A stretch of 64,000 nt of DNA from Candidatus Tumulicola sp. (GCA_036490475.1 DASXDT010000005.1:434001-498000), one strand, 5' to 3'. Numbered from the stretch's first letter, positions 1 to 9,108 are shown. The notes: generated by a model not told the origin, from the letters alone. A program made the numbers and translations.

Positions 1-849
1 GCCGAACAACGATGTTATCGCCGTTTCACGATCGGCCGTCACCACGACGCCGTCGGCCTCGACCGTGCGGTTCTTTAAGACGACGGCCTGCGCGCTACGC
101 CCGGCCGTGCGCACTTCGCTGACCACGGAGTCGAACTCGAAACTCACGCCTGCGGCGGTGCACGCTTCAACCAAGGCGTCGACCACGGCTGCCGTGCCGC
201 CTTCGCAATACCAAACACCGCCGACGGCTTCTTCGACTGCAAGCATCGCGTAAAGTGCCGGTGCCCGACGTGGCGACGTACCGAGATAGAGCGGTTGGAA
301 AGTCAACGCATCCACGACGTGCGACGACCTAAAATATCGCTGCGCGAACGAACGAAGCCCTCCGACCGCCCACGGCGAAAATCGCCCCGGTGCGAGGAGC
401 GTGCGGACGAACGAACCGGTCGTGTGATCGACGTCGAGAATATTGGCACGCGAACGAACGTACAAATCGTGCACCCGCGCGAGGTAACGAAGCGCCGGCG
501 CGTTGTGCAACGGACCTTCGAAGCGTGCGATCTGCGCTAAGAGTTCCGCCAGATCCGACGACAGATCGAACCGCTCGCCATCCGGCCAAAACACGCGATA
601 ACCGGGTTCTAAACGGCGCATACCAAGCCGTTTGAAACCGGCTTCTCCCAAGGTCGCGCGCAGCACGTCGGTCATAACCAGGAGCGTGGGACCGGCGTCG
701 AACCGATACGCCCCATACTGCAAACGTTGCGCGCGGCCGCCGGCCGTCGACAGCGCCTCGAGGACGGTTACCTTGGCTCCGCGCCGCGTGAGTTCGAGCG
801 CGGCAGACAAACCGGCCAGACCGGCACCGACGACCGCCACGGATTTCAC
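1..849 (-). CDS. CrtI-family carotenoid desaturase, C-terminus cut by window edge
   Basis: This is an FAD-dependent phytoene desaturase-family protein that would introduce double bonds into, or otherwise oxidise, a carotenoid chain. The reading frame opens with the Rossmann FAD motif VVGAGLAGLSAA a few residues after a GTG at 849, then shows the family stretches GGRAQRL and FDAGPTLLVM. No ATG lies near the motif, so GTG 849 is taken as the start. 283 codons are present of a family length near 500, and the frame runs off the left edge without a stop. It shares a strand with crtB and crtI, but the DUF2269-like gene on the other strand separates them. It resembles CrtI at 2117-3595 and could act on a different substrate, such as CrtD, CrtN or a C-terminal oxygenase variant. 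The exact reaction is not decidable from sequence. Confidence 0.85.
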   Translation of the reverse strand, partial: MKSVAVVGAGLAGLSAALELTRRGAKVTVLEALSTAGGRAQRLQYGAYRFDAGPTLLVMTDVLRATLGEAGFKRLGMRRLEPGYRVFWPDGERFDLSSDLAELLAQIARFEGPLHNAPALRYLARVHDLYVRSRANILDVDHTTGSFVRTLLAPGRFSPWAVGGLRSFAQRYFRSSHVVDALTFQPLYLGTSPRRAPALYAMLAVEEAVGGVWYCEGGTAAVVDALVEACTAAGVSFEFDSVVSEVRTAGRSAQAVVLKNRTVEADGVVVTADRETAITSLFG

Positions 850-873
850 GCCCGCGCACCGAAGGCGCGCTCG

Positions 874-1314
874 ATGGCGTGGCTGATTACGCTGCACGTC
901 GCATCGGCGGTGCTGTGGCTCGGAAACTTCGCGATTACCGGCGTCTGGGCGTTGCGCGCGTTTACGAGCCGCGATCGCAACCTCGCCGCATTTGCAGCGC
1001 GCGAAATTGTATTTACCGACGCGGTCTTCACGCTCGTCTTCGGTAGTGCGGTCGTCGTAACAGGATTGTTGCTCGCGCAGGCATTGCACCTCGACGTCGC
1101 GGCCACGCGTTGGCTGCGGGAGGCGCTGATCGCGGTGGCCGTTTCGGGCATCGTCTGGATCGCGGTGCTGGTTCCGATCGAAATCCGTCTCCTAATTTCG
1201 ACGCGCCGCGGTAATCCGGCGCGCAATCTGTTCGTCGCGTGGAACGTCGTCGGCTGGACGGTAACGGCCGTGCTATTTGCGGTCATTTACTTGATGATCG
1301 CCAAGCCGGTATAG
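874..1314 (+). CDS. DUF2269-like integral membrane protein
   Basis: This is a small hydrophobic protein of 146 residues with about four predicted membrane segments. The first begins at the N-terminus (LITLHVASAVLWLGNFA), then come segments near residues 50-65, 85-105 and 120-142. The layout resembles DUF2269, a family of predicted integral membrane proteins without a settled function. The ATG at 874 is preferred over upstream in-frame starts because those would read through the adjacent crtI-like gene and add a charged non-membrane tail. It lies inside the carotenoid cluster on the opposite strand, and its 3' end overlaps the end of crtB by 28 bases. A role in carotenoid biology is only suggested by location. 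Confidence 0.65.
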   Translation: MAWLITLHVASAVLWLGNFAITGVWALRAFTSRDRNLAAFAAREIVFTDAVFTLVFGSAVVVTGLLLAQALHLDVAATRWLREALIAVAVSGIVWIAVLVPIEIRLLISTRRGNPARNLFVAWNVVGWTVTAVLFAVIYLMIAKPV

Positions 1315-2120
1315 GCGCTAACGACGCACTTCGCAGCCAAGCCCCACTTGGCGGCACCACCCACGAACGCCCGTCCCGCTCGGTCGAACCCGCGCCGCTC
1401 GATTCGCGCGAGAATACCCTCGTAAAACGTCGCCGCCATCAGCAGCGCGGCCCGCGATCCGTCGTTTGGAACGCGGCGAACCAACGCACGCCCGGCGGCG
1501 TACTGCCGTCGCGCGTGGGCCGCGACCGCACGCATCGCTTCGGTACCGCCGGCGCCCGGGAACTCGCGAAGCGGCAGATAGTTTCTCCCCTGTCGCTCGT
1601 CGTCGTCGACGTCGCGCAGCACGTTGGTGAGTTGCATGGCGACGCCCAATCGCTCGCCCAGCGCCAATGCATCGGCCCCGGTTGCTCCGAGGATCGGAAC
1701 CACGCTTCGCCCGACGGTTCCGGCCACCGCGCGTGCGTACGTTTCGAGATCGTTCATGGTCGCGATGTCGACCGTTCCGAGGTCGCTTTCGCATCCATCG
1801 ATCAGTTCGAGCAACGGCCGTCGATCGATTGCGTAGCGCATATATGCGCGCGCTAACGCGTCAAACCACGGCTCCTCGCACGCATCCGGACCGCCATGCA
1901 ACGATTCCACCGCCGTACGAAAAGTCTGTATTCGCGCTCGCCGCGTTGCGTTGGAGGCATGTCCTTCGTCGGCAGCGTCGTCGACGCAACGGAAAAAGGC
2001 GTATAGCGCTTCAATCGCGTCGCGTTTTGCGGGCGGCAGCAACCTCGTGGCAAAATAAAAGCTGCGGGCGTGATGCCGCATGACGCTACGACAGTAGGCG
2101 GCGCTTCTCTCGCGGCTCAT
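1287..2120 (-). CDS. crtB: phytoene synthase
   Basis: CrtB condenses two geranylgeranyl diphosphates head to head into phytoene, the first committed step of C40 carotenoid synthesis. The 277-residue protein has both aspartate-rich Mg-diphosphate motifs: DDAAD at about residues 47-51, and DVDDDERQGRNYLP at about 170-183, which includes the family signature GRNYLP. Length is typical. The start at 2120 is chosen because its ATG overlaps the crtI stop as ATGA and a GAGGAG ribosome site lies 8 bases upstream. An ATG six codons earlier lacks this. It is translated with crtI. A squalene-type synthase is a possible alternative within the superfamily, but the neighbouring desaturase favours CrtB. Confidence 0.93.
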   Translation of the reverse strand: MSRERSAAYCRSVMRHHARSFYFATRLLPPAKRDAIEALYAFFRCVDDAADEGHASNATRRARIQTFRTAVESLHGGPDACEEPWFDALARAYMRYAIDRRPLLELIDGCESDLGTVDIATMNDLETYARAVAGTVGRSVVPILGATGADALALGERLGVAMQLTNVLRDVDDDERQGRNYLPLREFPGAGGTEAMRAVAAHARRQYAAGRALVRRVPNDGSRAALLMAATFYEGILARIERRGFDRAGRAFVGGAAKWGLAAKCVVSAYTGLAIIK

Positions 2121-3595
2121 GCTGGAATCTCCTCGCAAATACGCTCGACCGTCTGCATCGCGCTTAACGTTACCAATGGCAATCCGGTCGCGGGCCGCGT
2201 GCTCGCGCCGGCAAAATACACGTTACGTAAACGACGGTGACGCGTGTCGGGCCGCAACGGACCAATCTGTAGTAAATCGTGGGACAGCCCGAACGCCGAA
2301 CCCCGAGAGCAGTTCAACTCTTCGAGAAAATGCTGCGGCGTGCGCACGTCCATCCAGCGAATTCGCCCGCGTAGGCCGGGAAAGCGACGGCGTTCGATCG
2401 TTTTCAGAATTCCGTCGACCTTCTCGGCGGTTTGTGACTTCCAATCCGTCGCGCCGTCGGCGTTAGGGACCGGCACCAAGACGTACAGCGCTTCTTCTCC
2501 GGCCGGCGCCATCGACGCGTCCGTCGCGGACGGCGCGGCCAAATAGATCGCCGGGTCGCGCGGGAATCGCCGCCGAGCGAAGATATCATCGCAGGTCGCG
2601 CGCAAGTCGGCCGGCATTAAAAACTCGTGATGCGCGACGCCGTCGTACGAGCGTTCCAAAGCGGCGTAGATCAACAATGCCGAAGGCGTATGACGCATCC
2701 CGGTCGATCGATGCCGTGGTTCGTTAAGCAACGACGCGTACACGTAGGGCAAGTCGGCGGAGAACAGCGCCACATCGCACGCAATCTCTCCGCGGTCGCT
2801 CGTGACGGCGCGCACGCCTCGGCCGCCCTCCACCACGCCGCGCACCGTCGTCGAATACTCGATTTTGGCACCGCACGAAAGCGCCAGACGTTCGAGCGCT
2901 CGGACCAGCATGTAGATGCCGCCGCGTGGGAAGAATATGCCTTCGCCCATCTCGGTGAAGAACAGCAAGCGATACAGTTCGGGCGACGCATATGGCGACA
3001 TACCGAGGTACATCGTTTGGAACGACAACGCGGCGGCCACAGTACCGGATCGAAACGCGCGCTCGGCAGTCCGTCGCAATGAGCGAAACGCTCCGGACCG
3101 AACGAGTGCAGACAGCACTGCCGGTGCGAGCAGGCTTCGGACGCCGCGCATACGCGTGCCGACGAGATGCCGGCGTGAAACATCGTATGCGAGCGCGCAA
3201 CCCGCGAGGTAATGCAGCAAACCGCCGGAGCTTCCGGGCTCGAATCGTTCCAGCGCATCGATCGTTTCCGGCAGCGACGATCCGATCGTCAGCGTGCGGC
3301 CGTCCACGAAGTGCAATCGATAGTTGGGCGACACGCGTTCCAACGGGACCTCGCGGTCGAAATCCGCGCCGCACGCGGCAAACGCCGACCGGAACACATC
3401 GGGCATAAACAGCAGCGTCGGGCCGAGATCGAATGAGAATCCGTCCCGCTCCATGCGGCCGGCCCGCCCGCCCGGCGACGCCGAGCGCTCGACAACGGTC
3501 GTTTCGTATCCGGAATAAGCCAGTAGCGCGGCCGCCGTTAAACCGGCGACTCCCGCACCCACCACCAACGCTTTTTTCCGTCGGCTCACAGCCAT
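2117..3595 (-). CDS. crtI: phytoene desaturase
   Basis: CrtI is an FAD enzyme that desaturates phytoene stepwise towards neurosporene or lycopene at the membrane. The 492-residue product has the N-terminal dinucleotide motif VVGAGVAGLTAAALLAYSG, the GGRAGRM and DLGPTLLFMPDVF segments, and the C-terminal carotenoid-desaturase signature FAGASTRPATGLPLV, which closes the FAD site. The ATG at 3595 was chosen because it directly precedes the FAD motif and has GAGG about 8 bases upstream. A start 15 codons earlier would add a hydrophilic tail. It overlaps crtB by 4 bases (ATGA) and so is the promoter-proximal gene of a crtI-crtB pair. It is divergent from the SDR gene at 3674. Confidence 0.93.
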   Translation of the reverse strand: MAVSRRKKALVVGAGVAGLTAAALLAYSGYETTVVERSASPGGRAGRMERDGFSFDLGPTLLFMPDVFRSAFAACGADFDREVPLERVSPNYRLHFVDGRTLTIGSSLPETIDALERFEPGSSGGLLHYLAGCALAYDVSRRHLVGTRMRGVRSLLAPAVLSALVRSGAFRSLRRTAERAFRSGTVAAALSFQTMYLGMSPYASPELYRLLFFTEMGEGIFFPRGGIYMLVRALERLALSCGAKIEYSTTVRGVVEGGRGVRAVTSDRGEIACDVALFSADLPYVYASLLNEPRHRSTGMRHTPSALLIYAALERSYDGVAHHEFLMPADLRATCDDIFARRRFPRDPAIYLAAPSATDASMAPAGEEALYVLVPVPNADGATDWKSQTAEKVDGILKTIERRRFPGLRGRIRWMDVRTPQHFLEELNCSRGSAFGLSHDLLQIGPLRPDTRHRRLRNVYFAGASTRPATGLPLVTLSAMQTVERICEEIPA

Positions 3596-3673
3596 GGAGA
3601 CCTCATGGATCGCTTCTTGTCCATGTTTTGTCCAAGGCAAACGCCTCGGCCGATAAATGGGTATCAGAGCCAG

Positions 3674-4975
3674 ATGCTGATCGGAATGACCGGATCGACG
3701 GGATTCATAGGAAACGCCCTACGCCGGCACGCCCACGCTCGCGGCTGGGTCGTGCGGCCGATCTCGCGCGATCCGCGACCGGCCGACGTCGAAAACCTCG
3801 ATGCGGTCGTCCACCTGGCCGGCGAGCCGATCGACGGCCGATGGACTCCGGCCAAGAAAGATGCGATCGTACGGTCGCGCGTCGATACCACCCACAAGTT
3901 GGTCGAAGCGATGGGCCGCGCGACGCACTCGCCAAAGGCGCTGATCGCAGCGTCGGCCGTGGGCTTCTACGGCGACCGCGGAATCGAACCGCTGGACGAA
4001 CGCTCCGCGCACGGTACGGGATTTCTCGCGGCCGTTTGCGTTGCGTGGGAACGCGAGGCGTCGCGAGCGAGCGCGCTTGGCATTCGCACGGTCATTCTTC
4101 GTACCGCGGTCGTGCTCGGTCGCGACGGTGGCGCGCTCCCGCGTATGGCCGCCCCGTTCCGTTACGGCGCAGGTGGGCCACTCGGCAGCGGTCGTCAGTT
4201 CGTGCCGTGGATTCACATCGACGATCTCTGCGCGCTCTATCTCGCCGCCATCGAAAAGGGTTGGAGCGGCGCGTTCAATGCGGTTGCGCCCGACTACGCA
4301 ACCTCGGCAAGATTATCCCAAGCGATCGGTGCCGCGATTCGCCGCCCCGCCTTGGCGTGGGCGCCGTCACCAATTCTTCGGCTCGTACTGGGCGAGTTCG
4401 CGACGACGTTGCTGGCGAGTCAGTTGGTGTTGCCGTCGCGAGCGCAAGCGGCGGGATTCGAATGGGTGCACACACGGCTCGAGTCGGCCGTTCAATCGCT
4501 CTTGGCCCCGTCGCGACAAAGCCGGCTCGTCCGCACGCTACGTCGCCGGCAGACGATTCACGCCCCGATCGCCGACGTGTTCGCCTTCTTCGCTCGTGCA
4601 GAAAATCTCGAGGCGATCACACCGCCTGCGCTGCGATTCGAATTAGAATCCCAATCGGGCAATCTCGCGGCGGGTAGTTCGATTCGCTATCGCCTGCGAT
4701 TGCACGGCGTCCCATTTGGATGGATCACGCTGATCGCAAAGTGGCAGCCGCCCCACGAGTTCGTCGACGTGCAGTTGCGCGGTCCGTACGCTCTATGGGA
4801 ACACCGGCACACGTTCGAAGTGCGTGACGGCGCGACCATCATGCACGACGCAGTCGATTACGCGTTACCGTTGTATCCGTTCTCAACGATCGTCGAAGGC
4901 TTCGTGCGGCGAGACGTCGAGGCGATTTTCGATTTTCGTGCGCGCATCATTCGGCAGCGGTTCGGAGCGGCATAA
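3674..4975 (+). CDS. TIGR01777-type SDR epimerase fused to an SRPBCC domain
   Basis: This is a two-domain protein of 433 residues. Residues 1 to about 290 form an atypical short-chain dehydrogenase/epimerase with the nucleotide motif TGSTGFIG, the segment DAVVHLAGEPI, and SAVGFYGDRG around the catalytic tyrosine. This is the TIGR01777/YfcH pattern. About residue 300 onward (RRRQTIHAPIADVFAFFARAENLEAITPP) is an SRPBCC/polyketide-cyclase-like ligand-binding fold. Such fusions are known in other bacteria, but no substrate is established. The ATG at 3674 leaves the Rossmann motif at the very N-terminus; no clear ribosome site is visible, so a nearby start is possible. It is divergent from crtI with a 78-base gap, so a shared control region is likely. 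Confidence 0.85.
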   Translation: MLIGMTGSTGFIGNALRRHAHARGWVVRPISRDPRPADVENLDAVVHLAGEPIDGRWTPAKKDAIVRSRVDTTHKLVEAMGRATHSPKALIAASAVGFYGDRGIEPLDERSAHGTGFLAAVCVAWEREASRASALGIRTVILRTAVVLGRDGGALPRMAAPFRYGAGGPLGSGRQFVPWIHIDDLCALYLAAIEKGWSGAFNAVAPDYATSARLSQAIGAAIRRPALAWAPSPILRLVLGEFATTLLASQLVLPSRAQAAGFEWVHTRLESAVQSLLAPSRQSRLVRTLRRRQTIHAPIADVFAFFARAENLEAITPPALRFELESQSGNLAAGSSIRYRLRLHGVPFGWITLIAKWQPPHEFVDVQLRGPYALWEHRHTFEVRDGATIMHDAVDYALPLYPFSTIVEGFVRRDVEAIFDFRARIIRQRFGAA

Positions 4976-4995
4976 CGCCGTGGCAAGCCGCGCGG

Positions 4996-5664
4996 TTAGC
5001 GCGGCGGTAACGAGCTGGTCGTCTTCGGGAGCAGCGCTTTGGTTCGCCAATCGAATCGGATTGCGAGCAACCGGATCGCGGTCGTTAGCGCGATCGCGAT
5101 CCACGCCGCGGTCTCGACGCCGGCATGTGTCAAGCCGGCGATTCCGCAAAACACCAGCGCGCCGGCGAAGGCGACCACTGCAAGCAGTTGTCCGGGCAAC
5201 ATCCAAATTTCGTTGACCAGCACGTCCCGCAATAGACCGCCGCCGCAACCATTGACTACACCGATGAAGATGGCCGCCGGATAACTGAGTCCGGCTACCA
5301 GCGACATCTGCGCGCCGACGCATGTGTACGCGCCCAAACCGACCGCGTCGACCAGCGACGTCATCGCGGTAAAACGTGCCGACGGCGTCCGTCCGCCGGC
5401 TCGTATGGCGATCCAGCCTCCAGCGATCGCGCCGACCACTACGGTCAATAGGTACGCTGGCTGGCGCACGGCTTCGGGAGGGCCGTGCTGCAAGAAAATG
5501 CCGTCACGTAACAGACCGCCGCCTAACGCCGAAACGAATGCCATAACGAACACGCCGGTGACGTCGTACCCCTTGCGAACGCCCAAACCGGCACCGGTGA
5601 TCGCCCAAATAAACGTCGCGCCGATATCGAAAAACGCCGGCAGTTGGAACTGCTGCGCGCTCAC
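4996..5664 (-). CDS. trimeric intracellular cation channel family membrane protein (UPF0126)
   Basis: This 222-residue polytopic membrane protein belongs to the bacterial TRIC/UPF0126 family, thought to form K+-permeable trimeric channels. Two internally repeated halves carry the family hallmark: SALGGGLLRDGIF near residue 50 and NGCGGGLLRDVLV near residue 140. About seven hydrophobic segments are visible. The start is a GTG whose bases overlap the stop of the preceding membrane gene (GTGA at 5661-5664), indicating translation together with 5661-6137. Length matches the family (about 200-220). Substrate selectivity cannot be read from sequence. Confidence 0.88.
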   Translation of the reverse strand: MSAQQFQLPAFFDIGATFIWAITGAGLGVRKGYDVTGVFVMAFVSALGGGLLRDGIFLQHGPPEAVRQPAYLLTVVVGAIAGGWIAIRAGGRTPSARFTAMTSLVDAVGLGAYTCVGAQMSLVAGLSYPAAIFIGVVNGCGGGLLRDVLVNEIWMLPGQLLAVVAFAGALVFCGIAGLTHAGVETAAWIAIALTTAIRLLAIRFDWRTKALLPKTTSSLPPR

Positions 5665-6137
5665 CGTCCCGAGCGTTTCCAGTTAGCCAGCCGCGCGAGA
5701 TTCACGGCGATCGAGTTCGCAGCGGTCAATACGAGCAGCGATCGCGCGATGCGTTCTAAACTTGGATCGCCCCAACGAAACACGTGTTGGTATTCGTTAT
5801 AGATCAGTGCAATTAAAAAGATGCCGCCGCTGAGAAGCGTCGGGCGCAAAATCAGCGTACCGGGCTTCTCGCCCGTTCGCACGTCGAATGCGAAGCCGCG
5901 CGCGATGCCGAGCGCGAGGCCTACGACTCCGGCGACGATCATCCACTGAACCGAGCGTGCGTCCAACGAACCGTGGGTCAGGATCGCACGTGCCGCCAGC
6001 AACGTATACGCAACCGGCCAAACCCATATGGTGCGCAGCGGCTGCACGCGCTCTTTTCGCTGCACGAGATACGCCAGAGCGATCGTTAGCGTGGCAAGCG
6101 CGATGAAGATCGTACTGCGGACCCAATCGACCGTCAT
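5661..6137 (-). CDS. four-helix membrane protein, CcdC/DUF1453-like
   Basis: This is a predicted membrane protein of about 158 residues with hydrophobic stretches near 8-26, 42-60, 72-90 and 108-124. The pattern of short cytoplasmic loops, with GIARGFAFDVR followed by a long helix beginning RPTLLSGG, resembles the CcdC/DUF1453 group. That resemblance is moderate and no function is claimed. The ATG at 6137 is used; a TTG five codons upstream is an alternative, and neither has a good ribosome site. It is followed by the TRIC-like channel gene with a 4-base overlap, so the two are probably made together. Confidence 0.6.
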   Translation of the reverse strand: MTVDWVRSTIFIALATLTIALAYLVQRKERVQPLRTIWVWPVAYTLLAARAILTHGSLDARSVQWMIVAGVVGLALGIARGFAFDVRTGEKPGTLILRPTLLSGGIFLIALIYNEYQHVFRWGDPSLERIARSLLVLTAANSIAVNLARLANWKRSGR

Positions 6138-6254
6138 GAGCGGTTGCTTCAAGGGGCAGCCTGGCCGCTACCTGCGCCAACGTTGAGGGGTTTACGCCTC
6201 TACGTCGTACTCGATAGATCGTCGTTATCGTTCCTCGAAACGCCCGGAGGTTTC

Positions 6255-7640
6255 ATGCAGGCATCGTTCGGCCGCGCGCGGCAGCCGGCAAGCATCGCGT
6301 TCGCATTGGCGTTGGCCGCGTGCGCGGGATCCGGCTCCGGCTTGCCGTCGGCCGGAACGCAAGCACCGATCGAGGCGTATCAAGCCAACGTCCGGCCGCG
6401 CATAAGCGGTAAAATTCAGCATGTCGTCATTATCATTCAAGAAAATCGCAGCGTCGACAATCTCTTTCAAGGTTTACCCGGCGCCGACACGCAGTCATAC
6501 GGTTACACGAGCAAAGGGAAAAAGGTCAAGCTGATTCCGAGGTCGCTGGCCGACGAGTGGGACATCGATCACAGCGCGCGATCCTACTTCCAAGCCTGCG
6601 ACGGTCAGGGATCGTTCCCCGGAACGCATTGTAAGATGGACGGTTTCAATCGCGAATCGCTGGAATGTCAGGGCCTCGGCCCGGGACATTGCCCGGCCGG
6701 CAATCCACAATACGGATACGTGCCGCATTCGGAGTCGAAGCCGTATTTCGATATGGCGCAACAGTACGTCTTCGGTGACCGCATGTTTACCTCGGAGTTC
6801 GACGCCAGCAGCTTCGTATCGCATCAATACATCATTGCCGGCCAAGCCAACTCGACCGTCGATTATCCGACGAACCTGTGGGGATGCGATGGCGGTAAGA
6901 CCGACGTGGTCAACACGATCGATCAGCAACGCGTTATCACCAACAACTATATTCCGGTATGTATGGATAGTCAGACGCTCGGCGACGAATTGGATGCAGC
7001 GAAGTTGAGCTGGGGCTATTATACGGCCGGCGTGTACGGCGACGGCAATATTTGGAATGCGTATCAAGCCATCAAGCACATACGCTATGGCCCGGATTGG
7101 AAAGCCGACGTAATTCGTCCGCAGACGCGCTTCCTGAAGGACGTCGCAAACGGCCAACTCCGAACCGTGAGCTGGGTGACGCCAACGTGCGAGAATTCCG
7201 ATCACGCCGGTTGCGGCAGCTCGACCGGGCCATCCTGGGTGACGTCGCTTGTGAATGCGGTCGGCGAGAGCACGTATTGGGATTCGACCGCGATCTTCGT
7301 CTTTTGGGACGAGTACGGCGGCTGGTACGATCACGTGCCGCCCAAAAAAGTCGACTACGACGGTCTCGGGATCCGCGTGCCCTTGTTGATCGTTTCTCCG
7401 TATGCAAAGAAAGGCTACGTGTCGCACGTCCAGTACGAGCACGGCAGCATCTTACGTTTCGTCGAGGATCAGTTCGGTCTCGGGCGATTGGCAGCCAGCG
7501 ATTCGCGCGCCACGTCGCCCGAGGCCGACTGCTTCGATTTCAAGCAGAAGCCTCGGGCGTTCGTGCCGATTAGCGCTCCGCACGATGAAAGCTACTTTCT
7601 AACGCAAGCGCTCGATCCGCGGGCGGTCGACAACGAATAG
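6255..7640 (+). CDS. secreted phosphoesterase (phospholipase C/acid phosphatase family), lipoprotein
   Basis: This 461-residue protein belongs to the PF04185 phosphoesterase family of the alkaline-phosphatase superfamily. The family includes phospholipases C and acid phosphatases that hydrolyse phosphate esters outside the cytoplasm. Family segments are HVVIIIQENRSVDNLF (metal site and nucleophile region), SHQYIIAGQ, WDSTAIFVFWDEYGGWYDHVPP and GIRVPLLIVSPYAKKGYV, in that order. The N-terminus is a signal peptide ending in a lipobox-like LALAAC. The start at 6255 is supported by GGAGG 4 bases upstream. It faces a paralogue at 7648-8994 with only 7 bases between the stops. Substrate is unknown. 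Confidence 0.9.
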   Translation: MQASFGRARQPASIAFALALAACAGSGSGLPSAGTQAPIEAYQANVRPRISGKIQHVVIIIQENRSVDNLFQGLPGADTQSYGYTSKGKKVKLIPRSLADEWDIDHSARSYFQACDGQGSFPGTHCKMDGFNRESLECQGLGPGHCPAGNPQYGYVPHSESKPYFDMAQQYVFGDRMFTSEFDASSFVSHQYIIAGQANSTVDYPTNLWGCDGGKTDVVNTIDQQRVITNNYIPVCMDSQTLGDELDAAKLSWGYYTAGVYGDGNIWNAYQAIKHIRYGPDWKADVIRPQTRFLKDVANGQLRTVSWVTPTCENSDHAGCGSSTGPSWVTSLVNAVGESTYWDSTAIFVFWDEYGGWYDHVPPKKVDYDGLGIRVPLLIVSPYAKKGYVSHVQYEHGSILRFVEDQFGLGRLAASDSRATSPEADCFDFKQKPRAFVPISAPHDESYFLTQALDPRAVDNE

Positions 7641-7647
7641 CTGCGGG

Positions 7648-8994
7648 CTACTCGTAGTCGGGCGGTCGTCCATCGTCGATCTGCTGCAAGAAGAACTTGC
7701 GGTTCTTGGGTGCGGCGATCGGAACGAACTTGCGCGGCGCCTGATTAAAATCGAAGGCGTCAGACGCGGGCGAGTTTGCGCGCGTGTCGCTCGCCGATAG
7801 GCGGGGAAGTCCGAAGACGTCTTCGGCAAACTTCAAGATGCTGCCGTGCTCGTATTGCACTTTCGAGACGTAGTTCTTCTTGGCGTACGGCGAGATGACG
7901 AGCAGTCCGGTACGAATGCCCAAGCCATCGTAATCTTCCATCGGCGGGGCAATCGGATCGTAGAGTCCGCCCCAGTCGTCCCAGAAGACGAAGATCGCGG
8001 TCGAATCCCAAAACTTACTCTCGCCCACCACGTTGACCAGCGACGTCACCCACGACGGTCCGAATCCGCCGCCACAGTTGACGTGATCGGAATCCACGCA
8101 CGTCGGCGTGATCCAGGTGACGTTTGAAAGTATGCCTTTGGGGACGTCGGTCAAGAACTGCTTTTGCGGCGTGATGACGTCGTTTTTCCAATCCGGCCCG
8201 TTGTAGATATGTTTGACTGCCTGATAGGCCGACCACTCCCCGCCGCCATCGTCGCCGGTGATGGAGCTGGTGTAGAAACGCCACGTAAGCTTGGCCGCAT
8301 CCAGCTCGTCACCCAGCGTCGTATAATCGAAGCAGGCGACCTGCTGGGGTCCGTAGGTGCGTTTTTGGGTCAGCGTGCTAACGGTGTCGCTCGAACCGCC
8401 TTTGCAACCCCAATAGCCATAGGGAAGATCGACGCTGCTCTGCGCTTGTCCGGCGATGATGTACTGATGCGAGACGAAGCTTTCGTCGAGTTGCGACGTA
8501 AAGAAGCGCGTGCCGAGCGTCCACTCGTGCGCCATGTCGAAATACGGCTTCGAATCGGTATGCGGCACGTAGACGTATTCGGGGTTGGCCGGTCCGCCGA
8601 ACGACTCTTCATTATTGAATCCATTCATCCGGCAATGCGTTCCGGGGAGATCGCCTTTGGGCGCGTTGCACGCCGCAAACATCGCCGCTGCGGAATGGTC
8701 GATAACGTATTGCGTCGCCAGGCTGACCGGCTTCAACTGGATCGTCTGTCCCGTGGAGTCTTTTCCGGACGGAACCGTATCGGCACCGGGGAAACCCTGG
8801 AACAAATTGTTCACCGAGCGGTTCTCTTGAACGATGATGATGACGTGTTTGATTTTCCCGGAGCCGCTCGACGTCGGCGGCGAAGCAATGTTCCCTTGTC
8901 CGGCGAAGGGCACTGGGGATGGAGAGTTCGCCGAGCATGCGCTCAACGAGATTGCCCCGGCCAGCACGCCGCATAACGCGAAGCGTAAATACAT
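7648..8994 (-). CDS. secreted phosphoesterase paralogue, lipoprotein
   Basis: This second PF04185-type phosphoesterase, 448 residues, parallels the protein at 6255-7640 over its whole length: HVIIIVQENRSVNNLF, SHQYIIAGQ, WDSTAIFVFWDDWGGLYDPI, GIRTGLLVISPYAKKNYV. A lipobox-like SLSAC closes the signal peptide. One difference lies in the usual metal-binding stretch, where the paralogue reads YGGWYDH and this protein reads WGGLYDP, so a histidine that is normally a ligand is replaced. Activity or metal preference may therefore differ. The ATG at 8994 has AGGGGA upstream. The two genes converge and are likely an ancient duplication. Confidence 0.9.
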   Translation of the reverse strand: MYLRFALCGVLAGAISLSACSANSPSPVPFAGQGNIASPPTSSGSGKIKHVIIIVQENRSVNNLFQGFPGADTVPSGKDSTGQTIQLKPVSLATQYVIDHSAAAMFAACNAPKGDLPGTHCRMNGFNNEESFGGPANPEYVYVPHTDSKPYFDMAHEWTLGTRFFTSQLDESFVSHQYIIAGQAQSSVDLPYGYWGCKGGSSDTVSTLTQKRTYGPQQVACFDYTTLGDELDAAKLTWRFYTSSITGDDGGGEWSAYQAVKHIYNGPDWKNDVITPQKQFLTDVPKGILSNVTWITPTCVDSDHVNCGGGFGPSWVTSLVNVVGESKFWDSTAIFVFWDDWGGLYDPIAPPMEDYDGLGIRTGLLVISPYAKKNYVSKVQYEHGSILKFAEDVFGLPRLSASDTRANSPASDAFDFNQAPRKFVPIAAPKNRKFFLQQIDDGRPPDYE

Positions 8995-9108
8995 TATGAA
9001 TCCCCTATATTCGTACGAGATAAGAACGATGGAGCAACGTACGCGGGGCGGACTCGGTGGTCCTGGACCCGGCTGCAAGCGTACGCGCTCCGGTAAGACA
9101 ACGCAGCG

